Source: Sphingomonas corticis (GTDB taxonomy: Bacteria; Pseudomonadota; Alphaproteobacteria; Sphingomonadales; Sphingomonadaceae). From it: a stretch of 64,000 bases of DNA. The position numbers were made by a program, and so were the translations under genes. The stretch covers positions 1 to 64,000 of the forward strand of contig NZ_JAAVJH010000011.1 of assembly GCF_012035195.1 (NCBI RefSeq), in the 5' to 3' direction. This document shows positions 36,763 through 45,065 of the stretch, in pieces (the first letter of the stretch is position 1; the number at the start of each line of letters is the position of its first letter). The notes under the pieces were generated by a model that had not been told where the DNA came from, made no database searches, and worked only from the letters and a program-made list of their open reading frames with translations.

Positions 36763-37137
36763 ATGGACGCCGACACGCTCGAACTGGAGGTGCACGACCT
36801 GGAGGTGCCGGTGCTGACCGGCATCTATTCGGAGGAGACGCACCTGCCGCAGCCGCTGCGCATCGCGCTGACCGTGCTGCTGGAGGCGCCGCGCCGATTC
36901 GCGCCGGACACGCCGCTGTCGGCCAGCAAGAACTACCTGGACCTGAAGCACGCCGCCACCGCGGCGCTGGCCGGGGCGGGGCATTTTACGCTGATCGAGG
37001 CGGTGGCCGATCACATCGCCGAGACGCTGTTCCTGCAGGACCGCCGCGTGCGCCGGGTGAAGGTGAAGATCGTCAAGCTCGCCATCGCCGAGGCGGGCGA
37101 ATCGATCGGCATCACCCTGGTCCGGCATCGCCGCTGA
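36763..37137 (+). CDS. folB: Dihydroneopterin aldolase
   Basis: 124 residues from ATG 36763 with GAGGAGAGG upstream. FolB-type aldolase of the folate pathway, converting dihydroneopterin to hydroxymethyl-dihydropterin. Core elements are LEVHDLEVPVLTGIYSEETH, ASKNYLDLKHAATAALAGAG, HFTLIEAVADHIAETLFLQD with the pterin-binding Glu, and VRRVKVKIVKLAIAEAGESI. The start of the family motif is slightly divergent. Its last 26 bp overlap the end of the converging gene. No other folate genes lie nearby. Confidence 0.85.
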   Translation: MDADTLELEVHDLEVPVLTGIYSEETHLPQPLRIALTVLLEAPRRFAPDTPLSASKNYLDLKHAATAALAGAGHFTLIEAVADHIAETLFLQDRRVRRVKVKIVKLAIAEAGESIGITLVRHRR

Positions 37138-37990
37138 CACCGGGCGCCGCGGCGGGCGAGCCCCGGCAGGGGCCCAGCTGCGCGACGACGAAGGCGTAGT
37201 CCGCGCGCGCCTGTTCCGCCTGCGCCGGCTCCAGCGCGGCGGTGGCGCGATCGGGCAGCGCGGCGGGCAGCGCACAGGCGAGGCGGTACCACAACAGGGT
37301 GTCGCGCGCGGGGGCGCGGGCGTTCTCGTCGAAGATCTCCTCCAGCGTGACGGACCAGCGCGGCTCCTCGCCGGGGCGGCGCAGCACGCTGATCGCGGCG
37401 GGGCGTCCCTCGCGCGTCTCGAGGAAGATCTGCGTCTCGCCCTCGCCGGGCAGCGAGCCGGGGACGTGGAAGGCGCTGCGCACGCCGGTGACGACCGGGG
37501 GCGCGTCGGGCGCATTCACCTCCGCCGCGACGCGCCGGGCGAGATCCTCGGCGGCGGGGGACCAGGCGAGCTGCGCGCCCGGCGTCACCAGCTGGACCTG
37601 CCCCGGCCGCCCCGCGACCGGGCGCGCGAAGGCGAGGACGCGCGCCTTCTTCAGCTTCGGCGCACGGCCGCGGAAATCGAGCGGCACGTCGACCAGCCAG
37701 CCGATCCGGGCCGCGATCGCCTCCGTCCCGCGGATCAGCCGCGCGACGTCCGCCTCGACGTAGAAGCGCGCCTGCCCGGGGGGAACGCCGGCCGCCTCCG
37801 CGCCCTTGATGCGCGCTTCGGAACGGATGGTAGCGTCGATCACCAGCGGACTGGCGACGACCAGGTCGGCCACGTCGGCATAGGCGATCGCGGCGCCTGC
37901 GGCGGCTGCCGCGACCGGCTGCTGCTGCGCCGCGGACGGGCCGCAGGGAAGGAGGAGGAGCGCGGGAATCGAGAGGAAAACGCGGGTCAT
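37112..37990 (-). CDS. Secreted hypothetical protein, sphingomonad type
   Basis: 292 residues with a signal peptide (MTRVFLSIPALLLLPCGPSA, cleavage near AAQ). The mature part opens AIAYADVADLVVASPLVIDA and includes RFYVEADVARLIRGTEAIAA, VPLDFRGRAPKLKKARVLAF and VQLVTPGAQLAWSPAAEDLA. The composition is that of a soluble periplasmic beta-rich protein. No family could be recognised. It is convergent with folB (26-bp overlap) and divergent from the tonB operon. The gene is well supported by its signal peptide and codon pattern, but the role is open. Confidence 0.8.
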   Translation of the reverse strand: MTRVFLSIPALLLLPCGPSAAQQQPVAAAAAGAAIAYADVADLVVASPLVIDATIRSEARIKGAEAAGVPPGQARFYVEADVARLIRGTEAIAARIGWLVDVPLDFRGRAPKLKKARVLAFARPVAGRPGQVQLVTPGAQLAWSPAAEDLARRVAAEVNAPDAPPVVTGVRSAFHVPGSLPGEGETQIFLETREGRPAAISVLRRPGEEPRWSVTLEEIFDENARAPARDTLLWYRLACALPAALPDRATAALEPAQAEQARADYAFVVAQLGPCRGSPAAAPGVSGDAGPG

Positions 37991-38218
37991 GCGCCGCTCG
38001 CTACGCCAGCGCCCCTGAACGATACAGAAATAATTCTGTCGCGCGCCGATTGTACGTTTGTTGCGCCCGACAAAGCGTTTGCGTCCACAAGGAGCGCGCG
38101 ATAGGACTCGGTCTCTGTCGCGTTCACCCATACGGACGTTACGGAAAGGTTTACCGTTCGGCCGGGACTCGCTCCCGGTAATCCGCCGGGCCGCAGGATG
38201 AGGGAGTTTCGTTGCTGA

Positions 38219-38887
38219 ATGGCCTATTCTGACCAGAAGATGAGCGGGGGCAAGATCGGGGCGATGGTGATCGTCGCGCTGATCCACGTTGCCCTCGGCT
38301 ACGCCTTCGTCACGGGTCTCGCGACCAATTTCGTGAAGAAGGCCGCTGAAAAGCTGAACACGTTCGACGTCGAGGAGCCGCCGCCCCCGCCGCCGGACGA
38401 GCCGCCGCCCCCGCCGCCGGACGTGCCGATGACGCCGCCGCCGGTGGTCTCGCCGCCGCCGATCGTGCAGTCGCCGACGCCGCCGGTGCAGATCGCCACG
38501 GTGCCGACGCCGCCGCCGGTGTTCGTGCCGACCCCGGTGGTCGCGCCGCCCGCTCCGCCCGCGCCTGCGCCCCCGGCCCCCTCCGTGGTCAGCAAGGCCG
38601 CCGGCGCCAAGGGTGACGAGGCGAGCTGGATCACGACGGACGACTATCCGCCGAGCTCCATCCGCGCCGAGGAGGAAGGCACGACGGCGATCACCTGGAC
38701 GATCAACACGCAGGGTCGCGCGGAGAATTGCCGCGTGACGCAGTCGAGCGGATCGTCCGCCCTGGACCAGGCCGCGTGCCGCGCGCTGACGCGCCGGGCG
38801 CGCTACACTCCGGCGCTGGACCAGGCAGGGAACCCGATGGCGACCACCAAGTCGCGTCGCGTGACCTGGCGCCTGCCGCAGAACTGA
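38219..38887 (+). CDS. tonB: TonB energy transducer
   Basis: 222 residues. One N-terminal membrane anchor (GAMVIVALIHVALGYAFVTG), a proline-rich spacer (EEPPPPPPDEPPPPPPDVPM and on to about residue 120), and a C-terminal TonB domain from about 140 (YPPSSIRAEEEGTTAITWTI, then LTRRARYTPALDQAGNPM). It spans the periplasm and transmits proton-motive force from ExbB-ExbD to the outer-membrane receptors, at least two of which lie in this window. It heads a four-gene operon. The upstream 228 bp have no other gene and should hold the promoter. Confidence 0.95.
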   Translation: MAYSDQKMSGGKIGAMVIVALIHVALGYAFVTGLATNFVKKAAEKLNTFDVEEPPPPPPDEPPPPPPDVPMTPPPVVSPPPIVQSPTPPVQIATVPTPPPVFVPTPVVAPPAPPAPAPPAPSVVSKAAGAKGDEASWITTDDYPPSSIRAEEEGTTAITWTINTQGRAENCRVTQSSGSSALDQAACRALTRRARYTPALDQAGNPMATTKSRRVTWRLPQN

Positions 38888-38932
38888 CCGTCTTCTCGTC
38901 ACAGCTACCTTTTCAAAGGGACTCGAACCGCA

Positions 38933-39739
38933 ATGATCATCAATCTCCTGGCCGCCGCCGGCGCCGCGGCCCCCAAGGGCGAAAACCCGTACGGCCTCAT
39001 CCCCGCGCTGCGCGAGGGCGGTCTCATCTCGCAGACCGTGTTCGCCATCCTCGTGCTGATGTCGGTGGTGTCGTTCTACATCCTCTTCTCCAAGCTCTTC
39101 GAGCAGCAGAAGATCATCAACCAGGCCAAGCGCGTGCGGCAGGGGTTCTGGAACTCCACCTCGCTGCGCGAGGGCTCGGCGAAGCTGGAGAAGAACTCCG
39201 CCTACAAGCAGCTCGTCGACGACGGCCTGCAGGCGCAGGACCAGCACGCCAAGCTGCAGGATCCGGTGGAGGCGCACGACTGGCTGCACGGTTCGCTCGC
39301 CCGCTCGGAAGCGGCGATCAACTCGAAGCTGGGCGGCGGTCTCGCCTTCCTCGCCACGGTGGGCGCGACCGCGCCGTTCATCGGCCTGTTCGGCACCGTG
39401 ATCGGCATCTACCGCGCGCTCATCAAGATCGGTGCGGCGGGCCAGGCGTCGATCGACGCGGTCGCCGGCCCGGTCGGTGAGGCGCTCATCATGACCGCGC
39501 TCGGCCTCGTCGTCGCGGTGCCGGCGGTGCTCGCCTACAACTGGCTGCAGCGCCGCAACAAGGCGATCGCCGAGGACCTCAGCGCCTTCTCCAACGACGT
39601 GCTGGGCTATCTCGCCTCGGGCGGCGCGGTGAAGCCCGCGTCGGTCACCGGCGGAGCGGCCGCGCCGAAGGCGCCGGTGAAGCCGGCGGCGGCGACGACG
39701 ACCGCGGGCCAGGCCGGCGGCGTGCAGACGCGCCCGTAA
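38933..39739 (+). CDS. exbB: ExbB proton channel (MotA/TolQ/ExbB family)
   Basis: 268 residues. Three membrane segments: LISQTVFAILVLMSVVSFYI near residue 30, then FLATVGATAPFIGLFGTVIG with the conserved GLFGTVxG at about 145, and VGEALIMTALGLVVAVPAVL at about 180. The C-terminal Ala/Pro/Thr tail (GGAAAPKAPVKPAAATTTAG) is an extension over E. coli ExbB. It forms the proton-driven motor with ExbD in the inner membrane. It lies 45 bp behind tonB and 127 bp ahead of the first exbD. Confidence 0.95.
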   Translation: MIINLLAAAGAAAPKGENPYGLIPALREGGLISQTVFAILVLMSVVSFYILFSKLFEQQKIINQAKRVRQGFWNSTSLREGSAKLEKNSAYKQLVDDGLQAQDQHAKLQDPVEAHDWLHGSLARSEAAINSKLGGGLAFLATVGATAPFIGLFGTVIGIYRALIKIGAAGQASIDAVAGPVGEALIMTALGLVVAVPAVLAYNWLQRRNKAIAEDLSAFSNDVLGYLASGGAVKPASVTGGAAAPKAPVKPAAATTTAGQAGGVQTRP

Positions 39740-39866
39740 GACGAAGGGGATCGGCGGGGCCGCCGCGGTGGCGACCCCGCAACCTCCCGCAGGCGGGACC
39801 GGCCTGATGGCGACGACGCCACCGGCCCCCGCCCTGCGGTAAGCGACGAATAGGAAAGCCCGAACG

Positions 39867-40352
39867 ATGGCAATGAGCGTTGGCGGTTCCGGAGGCGACG
39901 AGAAGCCGTTGTCGGACATCAACACGACGCCCCTCGTGGACGTCATGCTGGTGCTCCTCATCATCTTCCTGATCGCGGTTCCGGTCGTGATTCAGACGGT
40001 GCAGGTGAAGCTGCCGAACGTGGTGTTCGATCCCACCACGACGAAGCCGGAGAACGTGGCGCTGTCGGTCCGCAAGGACGCGGGCGGCAACTGCGAAGTC
40101 TACTGGGGCATGACGAAGGTGAACCAGCAGGAGCTGCTGGACCGCGCCGTCGCCAAGCTGAAGGCGGAGATCGCGCGCCAGGGCGGCGTCGGCAATCCCG
40201 ACCTGGAGCTGCCGGAGGCGCACGTCCGCGGCGACGTGGACACCCCGTGGCGCTGCATCGGCGGCGCGATCTACAACATGCAGATGGCGGGCTTCGCCAA
40301 GGTCGGCTTCATCTCCGAGCCGCCGGCGGGTTCCGCCGTGCAGCGGATGTGA
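39867..40352 (+). CDS. exbD: ExbD biopolymer transport protein, first copy
   Basis: 161 residues. Opens MAMSVGGSGGDEKPLSDINT then TPLVDVMLVLLIIFLIAVPV, the ExbD helix with the essential Asp in LVDVMLVLLI. The periplasmic domain includes VRKDAGGNCEVYWGMTKVNQ and ends GFISEPPAGSAVQRM. It is longer and more divergent after residue 50 than the second copy, so the two are paralogues rather than a recent duplication. Confidence 0.94.
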   Translation: MAMSVGGSGGDEKPLSDINTTPLVDVMLVLLIIFLIAVPVVIQTVQVKLPNVVFDPTTTKPENVALSVRKDAGGNCEVYWGMTKVNQQELLDRAVAKLKAEIARQGGVGNPDLELPEAHVRGDVDTPWRCIGGAIYNMQMAGFAKVGFISEPPAGSAVQRM

Positions 40353-40389
40353 CGACGACGGTCTCGCGGCAAGCCAGGAGTATCACGAC

Positions 40390-40818
40390 ATGGCAATGAG
40401 TGGCGGCAGCGAAGATGGCGAGCCGATGATGGAGATGAACACGACGCCGTTGATCGACGTCATGCTCGTGCTCCTCATCATGTTCATCATCACCATTCCG
40501 ATCCAGACCCACGCGGTGAAGGTCGACCTGCCGGTGAACGACCCGAATGCGGTCAAGCCGCCGGTGGACCCGATCAAGAACAAGATCGCGATCGACGCGA
40601 CGGGCGCCACCACGTGGAACGGCGCCCCGGTGAACGAGCAGCTGCTGCGGCAGTATCTCGACCAGTCGGCGGCGATGACGCCGGAGCCGGAGCTGCAGTT
40701 CCAGCCCGACCCGCAGGCGCGTTACGAAGTGGTGGACGCCACGCTGGCGATCATCAAGCGCTCGAACGTGACCAAGCTGGGCTTCGTCGGCAACGAGCAA
40801 TATTACAAGGACTTCTGA
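40390..40818 (+). CDS. exbD: ExbD biopolymer transport protein, second copy
   Basis: 142 residues. Opens MAMSGGSEDGEPMMEMNTTP then LIDVMLVLLIMFIITIPIQT, with the proton-path Asp conserved. The periplasmic part contains VKVDLPVNDPNAVKPPVDPI and ends YEVVDATLAIIKRSNVTKLG and FVGNEQYYKDF. An operon with two exbD genes is a common arrangement in xanthomonads and sphingomonads, where the second copy may serve a subset of receptors. A strong hairpin follows. Confidence 0.94.
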   Translation: MAMSGGSEDGEPMMEMNTTPLIDVMLVLLIMFIITIPIQTHAVKVDLPVNDPNAVKPPVDPIKNKIAIDATGATTWNGAPVNEQLLRQYLDQSAAMTPEPELQFQPDPQARYEVVDATLAIIKRSNVTKLGFVGNEQYYKDF

Positions 40819-40854
40819 AGACCCCGGCGCCTCTCGGCGCGCGGATCGACAGGG

Positions 40855-40886
40855 AAGGGGGCGGTGCCGCGAGGCGCCGCCCCTTT
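40855..40886 (+). terminator. Rho-independent-type terminator of the tonB operon
   Basis: A stem of 11 pairs (40858-40868 with 40873-40883, one G-T wobble) closed by a GCGA tetraloop, extended by A/G-T pairs at the base to a TTT run (40884-40886). It lies 36 bp after the exbD stop. Confidence 0.8.
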
Positions 40887-42137
40887 CGCGTTCGGACGGG
40901 GTGGCGCTGCGGCATCGGTGCCCGGCGGTCGCCGTGTCTCGCAACGAAGGCAGCGGGGGCGGGATGTCGCAAGATCGGGAGCGCCGGCCCGAGACCAGCG
41001 AGGGCGCGATGCCGCGACGATGGCCGGCCCGGCCCGGGCAGATTCAGGCCGGTGAGACTTGGCCCGGCCGGACCTCGCCGCCGTCGGCGCCGGTGATGCA
41101 GCCGGATACGGCATGAGCGCGGTCCGGCCGGCCCGACGCTTCCGGCGAGACACGCGGCTCTCGGCGGAGGCGGTGGGGCGAACGGGGCGGCATCTGCGGC
41201 GCTCGGCTCGGTTGAACGGGAATGCGGTGGACCCGCTCGCGACCTCGCCGGGCGCGCGGCGCAAGCCAAGCCGGCGGGAACCGGCGGCCGCCGGTTACGC
41301 GAGGAGTGACGGCGGCGACGGTCACGGATCGCCCCGCGGCTTCGGTGACGGTGCGCCGACGGGTGCGCGACTGCGGCCGTCGGCTGGTCATCCATCGACA
41401 GTTTCTGCCGGCCACAGGATTCCCTTCGCGAGGCGGCGGACGATGGCGGCGGCGCGAACGCCATGCCGCTCGACCCACCGTGGCGATGGTCGAGGGCGGG
41501 TGGACCGATCCGGCCGGCGAGCACGGCTCCGCGGAACGCCGAGCATCTGCCGCTGCGGCAGCCGCCGCCGGCGATCCCGTCTCGCTCGGCCCCTCCTGCG
41601 CCTGCGATCGTCGGGCAGCGTCCTCTCCCATCGAGGCTACCGTGGAGCGGGGGTGCCCATCGGCGCACGGCGTGGCGTGCTATCGGGGGCAGTGGCGCTG
41701 CGTCGGTGCTGATGGGCTCGCAGGTTACGCAACCGCGATCATCGGGCAGGAGGCGTGAAGCGGGCCGGTCGAGACGGCGGCCGCGCCGCGTCGGGGCCGA
41801 AGACGCCGCGAGTCGCTTGCTCGTTCGCCGGCGTCACCCGGCCGTGGTGCCGTTGGTCTTGGCTCCTTGATGTGCGGTCATCGAAGGGTGATCCAGCCGA
41901 GGTGATGCGCCTGCCGGCCGGCGATCCACCGGGGAAGCGGGGCGCGTGCGGGGGCGGGTTGCCGATCCGACGCGCCGGTCTGTCCACCTGTCGACGACGA
42001 CGCCGGACGGATCCGGGCGCGCGCCGTCGCGATTCCGGCGCTCGTCATCTGCTGGGTCTCGGCGCGGGACTGCTGACGCTTGCGAGATGCACCGGGCGGG
42101 GAATGCTCCCGTTGCGGCAGCTACAGCTAATCGTATA
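40887..42137. other. Gene-free region of about 1.25 kb
   Basis: No credible gene. Open frames exist on both strands (the longest about 300 codons) but they are arginine/proline/alanine-rich, overlap one another, lack ribosome sites and show no family motif, as expected of shadow frames in very GC-rich DNA. No tandem repeat or mobile-element ends were found. It could be decayed coding sequence or an unrecognised RNA locus. Confidence 0.6.
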
Positions 42138-42187
42138 GTTGCTTCTACGCACCATATGCGGCATCGAAGCAACAATTGGTGCGTAGA
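42138..42187 (+). promoter_or_regulatory. Interlocked inverted repeats upstream of the TPR gene
   Basis: Two inverted repeats alternate in order A-B-A'-B'. A is GTTGCTTC at 42138-42145 with A' GAAGCAAC at 42166-42173. B is TACGCACCA at 42146-42154 with B' TGGTGCGTA at 42177-42185; B extends to 11 bp if it borrows the last two bases of A. In RNA this is an H-type pseudoknot or a pair of mutually exclusive stems. On DNA it could be two overlapping operators. It lies in AT-richer sequence 135-180 bp before the next gene. Confidence 0.5.
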
Positions 42188-42209
42188 TCGGGTGCTGTTA
42201 TCAGGATAA

Positions 42210-42303
42210 ATGTCATTTCCATGACGGTCGACCTCATTAATCGCTTGCACGAGCCACGGCCGAGTGAAACACTCATGTCATATAATCGTCATGGCGATGT
42301 CAT
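42210..42303 (+). promoter_or_regulatory. AT-rich control region with three ATGTCAT repeats and a TATAAT
   Basis: ATGTCAT occurs at 42210-42216, 42275-42281 and 42297-42303. The first is followed by a GTCAT-TTCC-ATGAC inverted repeat. A TATAAT sequence at 42281-42286 is 34 bp before the TPR gene start, a suitable -10 position, although no well-spaced -35 was found. Such AT content is rare in this window. Confidence 0.4.
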
Positions 42304-42319
42304 GAAGCAGGAGGCGGCG

Positions 42320-42670
42320 ATGCGGGTGACGGGTTGGATCATGGGCGGCGTGGCCGTCGCGGCGATGGCGGTTCCGGCGACGGCGCAGGTGCGCACCGGC
42401 TTCACCGCCATCTCGACCGGCAGCCTTGCGGAGGCGGAGCGGGTGCTGACGCGCGAGCGTGCGATGTTCCCGCAGCGGCCCGAGCTGATGCTGAACCTGG
42501 CCGCGGTCTACGCACGCACCGATCGTGCGGCGCAGGCGCGGGCGCTCTACGCCGACGTGCTGGATCGCGAGCCGGTGGCGATGGAACTGGCCAACGGCAG
42601 CGTCGAGACATCGCACCAGCTGGCGCGCCGCGGCCTGTCGCAGATCGACCTGAGCGTCGCCGCGCGCTGA
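42320..42670 (+). CDS. Small secreted TPR-like protein
   Basis: 116 residues from ATG 42320, with GGAGG about six bases upstream; an ATG at 42302 is also in frame. Signal peptide MRVTGWIMGGVAVAAMAVPA then TAQ. The mature 90 residues form about two helix pairs (GSLAEAERVLTRERAMFPQR, PELMLNLAAVYARTDRAAQA, RALYADVLDREPVAMELANG) with tetratricopeptide spacing, and then a short tail QIDLSVAAR. This type of small periplasmic TPR protein is frequent in sphingomonads. The regulatory region upstream is unusually AT-rich. Function unknown. Confidence 0.78.
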   Translation: MRVTGWIMGGVAVAAMAVPATAQVRTGFTAISTGSLAEAERVLTRERAMFPQRPELMLNLAAVYARTDRAAQARALYADVLDREPVAMELANGSVETSHQLARRGLSQIDLSVAAR

Positions 42671-43136
42671 CGGGGGCTCCGGTCGGGCTCCGGCCGGGCC
42701 GTCCACAGGCTTGTCCGCTCCATCGTGGCGGCCGCGCCGTTCGCGCCCGCAGGTGGCCGTGCCGTTGCGACCGGCAGGCGCGCGTTAGACCGGACCTGCG
42801 GGAGCATATGAGGCGCGCCGCCGGCCACGCGTCGTGCCGTCCGCGGATCGCCGCCGTTGCGCGCTGGACGGGACCGGGTGCGTCCGCGACGACGCTCGGC
42901 CGGTCGTGGCGCTGCTGCGCACGGACGCGGTACTCACCGTCGGCCCACCTTGCGCGGTGTGCCACGCCATTCGCCACTCGCTATCGTGGCGCAGCCGTTT
43001 CGCCGGCGGGTTCGTCAGCGGCGAGCCGCGCCGCCGCGCCGCCGCGCCGCCGCGCCGCCGCGCCGCCGCGCCGCCGCGCGAAAGGTTGGCGGGTATGACT
43101 AAGTCTCTGTGAACCCTTTCGCGTTATGACGGGGGC
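42671..43136. other. Gene-free 466-bp gap before the PilZ gene
   Basis: No gene supported; open frames here are arginine/alanine-rich and extend through a short tandem repeat. The last 60 bp (AAAGGTTGGCGGGTATGACT and on) are less GC-rich and probably contain the PilZ promoter. Confidence 0.55.
43025..43080. repeat. 8-bp CCGCCGCG tandem repeat
   Basis: Six exact consecutive copies of CCGCCGCG (43031-43078) with partial copies at each end. Simple-sequence tract in the intergenic gap 60 bp before the PilZ gene. Confidence 0.95.
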
Positions 43137-43469
43137 ATGACCGTCGCACTCCCCCCCGCTTTCCCCGCCCCGCTCCCTGCACCCTCGCCCGCCGGCCGCG
43201 CGCTCACGCCGCGCGCCGAGCGGCACCTGGTGGCGTTCGACGTCGATATCGAGGGGCCGACCACCCCGGCCTATCGCACGCCGGTGCGCAACGTCTCCGC
43301 CTCGGGCATGCTGCTGAAGGACGCGGGGGCACTGCAGGTGGGCGACGTGTTGTCCGCGCGGCTGCCGCGGCTGGGACCGATCGTGTGCCGCGTGGTGCGG
43401 CTGCGCGGCGGCGAGGCGGGCGTGAAGTTCGATCGCACCATCAGCGTGGCCGACCTGCTGATGGCGTGA
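43137..43469 (+). CDS. PilZ-domain protein
   Basis: 110 residues. After a Pro/Ala-rich start, the PilZ pattern appears: RAERHLVAFDVDIEG, TPVRNVSASGMLLKDAGALQ and VGDVLSARLPRLGPIVCRVV, then GGEAGVKFDRTIS. The NVSASGM strand corresponds to the (D/N)xSxxG c-di-GMP contact; the upstream RxxxR motif is only partly kept (R-A-E-R). Members bind c-di-GMP and modulate motility or envelope enzymes. It precedes the KaiC-like gene by 96 bp, so joint function is possible but not required. Confidence 0.85.
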   Translation: MTVALPPAFPAPLPAPSPAGRALTPRAERHLVAFDVDIEGPTTPAYRTPVRNVSASGMLLKDAGALQVGDVLSARLPRLGPIVCRVVRLRGGEAGVKFDRTISVADLLMA

Positions 43470-43565
43470 CGCGAAGGGGAGGGGATGGGGGGCGCGCTTG
43501 CGCTCTCGTCGATTTGCTTCGAATTCCGCTTCCGCTATGCGCGGACGGGGCGAGAGGCAGGCCGA

Positions 43566-45065
43566 ATGACGATGGATGCGCAGCAGATCTCCACCGGCAA
43601 CGACGGGCTGGACGCGATCCTTCGCGGCGGCCTGCCGGCGAACCGGCTCTACCTGCTGGAGGGGCAGCCCGGCGCGGGCAAGACGACGCTGATGCTGCAA
43701 TTCCTGCGCGAAGCCGTGGTCCAGGGGCAGCGCGCGCTCTACGTTACCCTGTCGGAGACGCGCGAGGAGCTGGCGACGGTCGCCGCCTCCCACGGGTGGG
43801 ACCTCGACGAATTCGACGTCTTCGAGCTGAGCGCGGTGGACGCGGTGCTGGGCGGGGATCGCGACCAGTCGATCCTCTATCCCTGGGAGCTGGAGCTCGG
43901 CGAGACGATCAGGCTGGTCGAGGCGGAGGTGGAGCGGGTGCAGCCGTCCCGCGTCGTGTTCGACAGCCTGTCGGAGATGCGGCTGCTGGCGCAGGATCCG
44001 CTGCGCTATCGCCGCCAGGTGCTGGCGCTGAAGCAGTTCTTCGCCGGACGCGACACCACCGTCTTCCTGGTCGACGACCTGACGACCGGCGGAACCGGCG
44101 CGGACGCGCACCTGCACAGCCTTTGCCACGGCGTGATCGCGCTGGAGCGGCTGACGCTGGATTTCGGCGCGGCGCGGCGGCGGGTTCAGGTGCAGAAGCT
44201 GCGCGGGGTGGATTTCGTCGCGGGCTTCCACGACTTCACCATCCAGCGCGGCGGGCTGGACATCTACCCGCGGCTGATCGCGGCGAACCATCATCGCAGC
44301 TTCGTCGGCGAGCCGGTGCCGAGCGGCGTCGGCGAGCTGGACACGCTGCTGGGCGGGGGCCCGCTGCGCGGCACGTGCACGCTGGTCACCGGTCCCGCGG
44401 GCACGGGCAAGACGACGATCGCGCTGCAATATCTGCACGCGGCCTGCCGGCGCGGGGAGCGGGGCGTCATCTATCAGTTCGACGAGCGCGTCGGCACGTT
44501 GATGGCGCGTGCGGAGGCGTTCTCGATGGACCTGGCGCCGCACGTCGACAGCGGGTGCCTGGCGATCGAGCAGATCGACCCGGCGGAGCTGTCCCCCGGG
44601 GAGTTCGCGCAGCGCGTGCGGCGGCAGGTGGAGGAACGCGGCGTCCGCATGATCGCGATCGACAGCATCAACGGCTATCTGTCGGCGATGCCGCAGGAGC
44701 AGCAGCTGGTGCTGCAGCTGCACGAACTGCTTTCGTACCTGAACCAGCAGGGGGTCGTCACCTTCCTCGTCAACGCGCAGCAGGGGCTGGTCGGGACGAT
44801 GCATGCGTCGCTGAACATCTCCTACGTCGCCGATGCGGTGCTGATGCTGCGCTTCTTCGAGGCGGAGGGGCGGATCCGCAAGGCGATCTCCGTGCTGAAG
44901 AACCGCGCGGGTCCGCACGAAGATAAGATTCGCGAGTTCCGGGTCGACGCCGCGGGCGTGCGCGTGGGCGCGCCGCTGGCGGCGTTCAAGGGCGTGCTGA
45001 CGGGCACGCCGGAATATGTCGGCGAGCGATCCCCGCTGATGGAAGACCGGGACCTTGGGGCATAG
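43566..45065 (+). CDS. KaiC-like double RecA-fold ATPase
   Basis: 499 residues from ATG 43566. Two RecA/KaiC modules: module 1 has Walker A GQPGAGKTTL (Lys39) and VVFDSLSEMRLLAQD as Walker B; module 2 has Walker A GPAGTGKTTIALQYLHA (about 278) and MIAIDSINGYLSAMP. Catalytic Glu pairs (SETREELA) follow module 1 Walker A. This double-domain form is common in Proteobacteria next to histidine kinases, and its clock function in cyanobacteria does not carry over. Its end overlaps the hybrid kinase gene by 11 bp, strong evidence that the two work together. Confidence 0.92.
   Translation: MTMDAQQISTGNDGLDAILRGGLPANRLYLLEGQPGAGKTTLMLQFLREAVVQGQRALYVTLSETREELATVAASHGWDLDEFDVFELSAVDAVLGGDRDQSILYPWELELGETIRLVEAEVERVQPSRVVFDSLSEMRLLAQDPLRYRRQVLALKQFFAGRDTTVFLVDDLTTGGTGADAHLHSLCHGVIALERLTLDFGAARRRVQVQKLRGVDFVAGFHDFTIQRGGLDIYPRLIAANHHRSFVGEPVPSGVGELDTLLGGGPLRGTCTLVTGPAGTGKTTIALQYLHAACRRGERGVIYQFDERVGTLMARAEAFSMDLAPHVDSGCLAIEQIDPAELSPGEFAQRVRRQVEERGVRMIAIDSINGYLSAMPQEQQLVLQLHELLSYLNQQGVVTFLVNAQQGLVGTMHASLNISYVADAVLMLRFFEAEGRIRKAISVLKNRAGPHEDKIREFRVDAAGVRVGAPLAAFKGVLTGTPEYVGERSPLMEDRDLGA

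Noticed and set aside
40754..41712. Long overlapping open frames on both strands (up to about 300 codons)
   Set aside because: Sequence is Arg/Pro/Ala/Gly-rich without motifs, frames overlap antisense to one another, no ribosome sites; typical of shadow frames in GC-rich DNA.
42138..42187. Rho-independent terminator
   Set aside because: The stems interlock rather than nest and no T-run follows.
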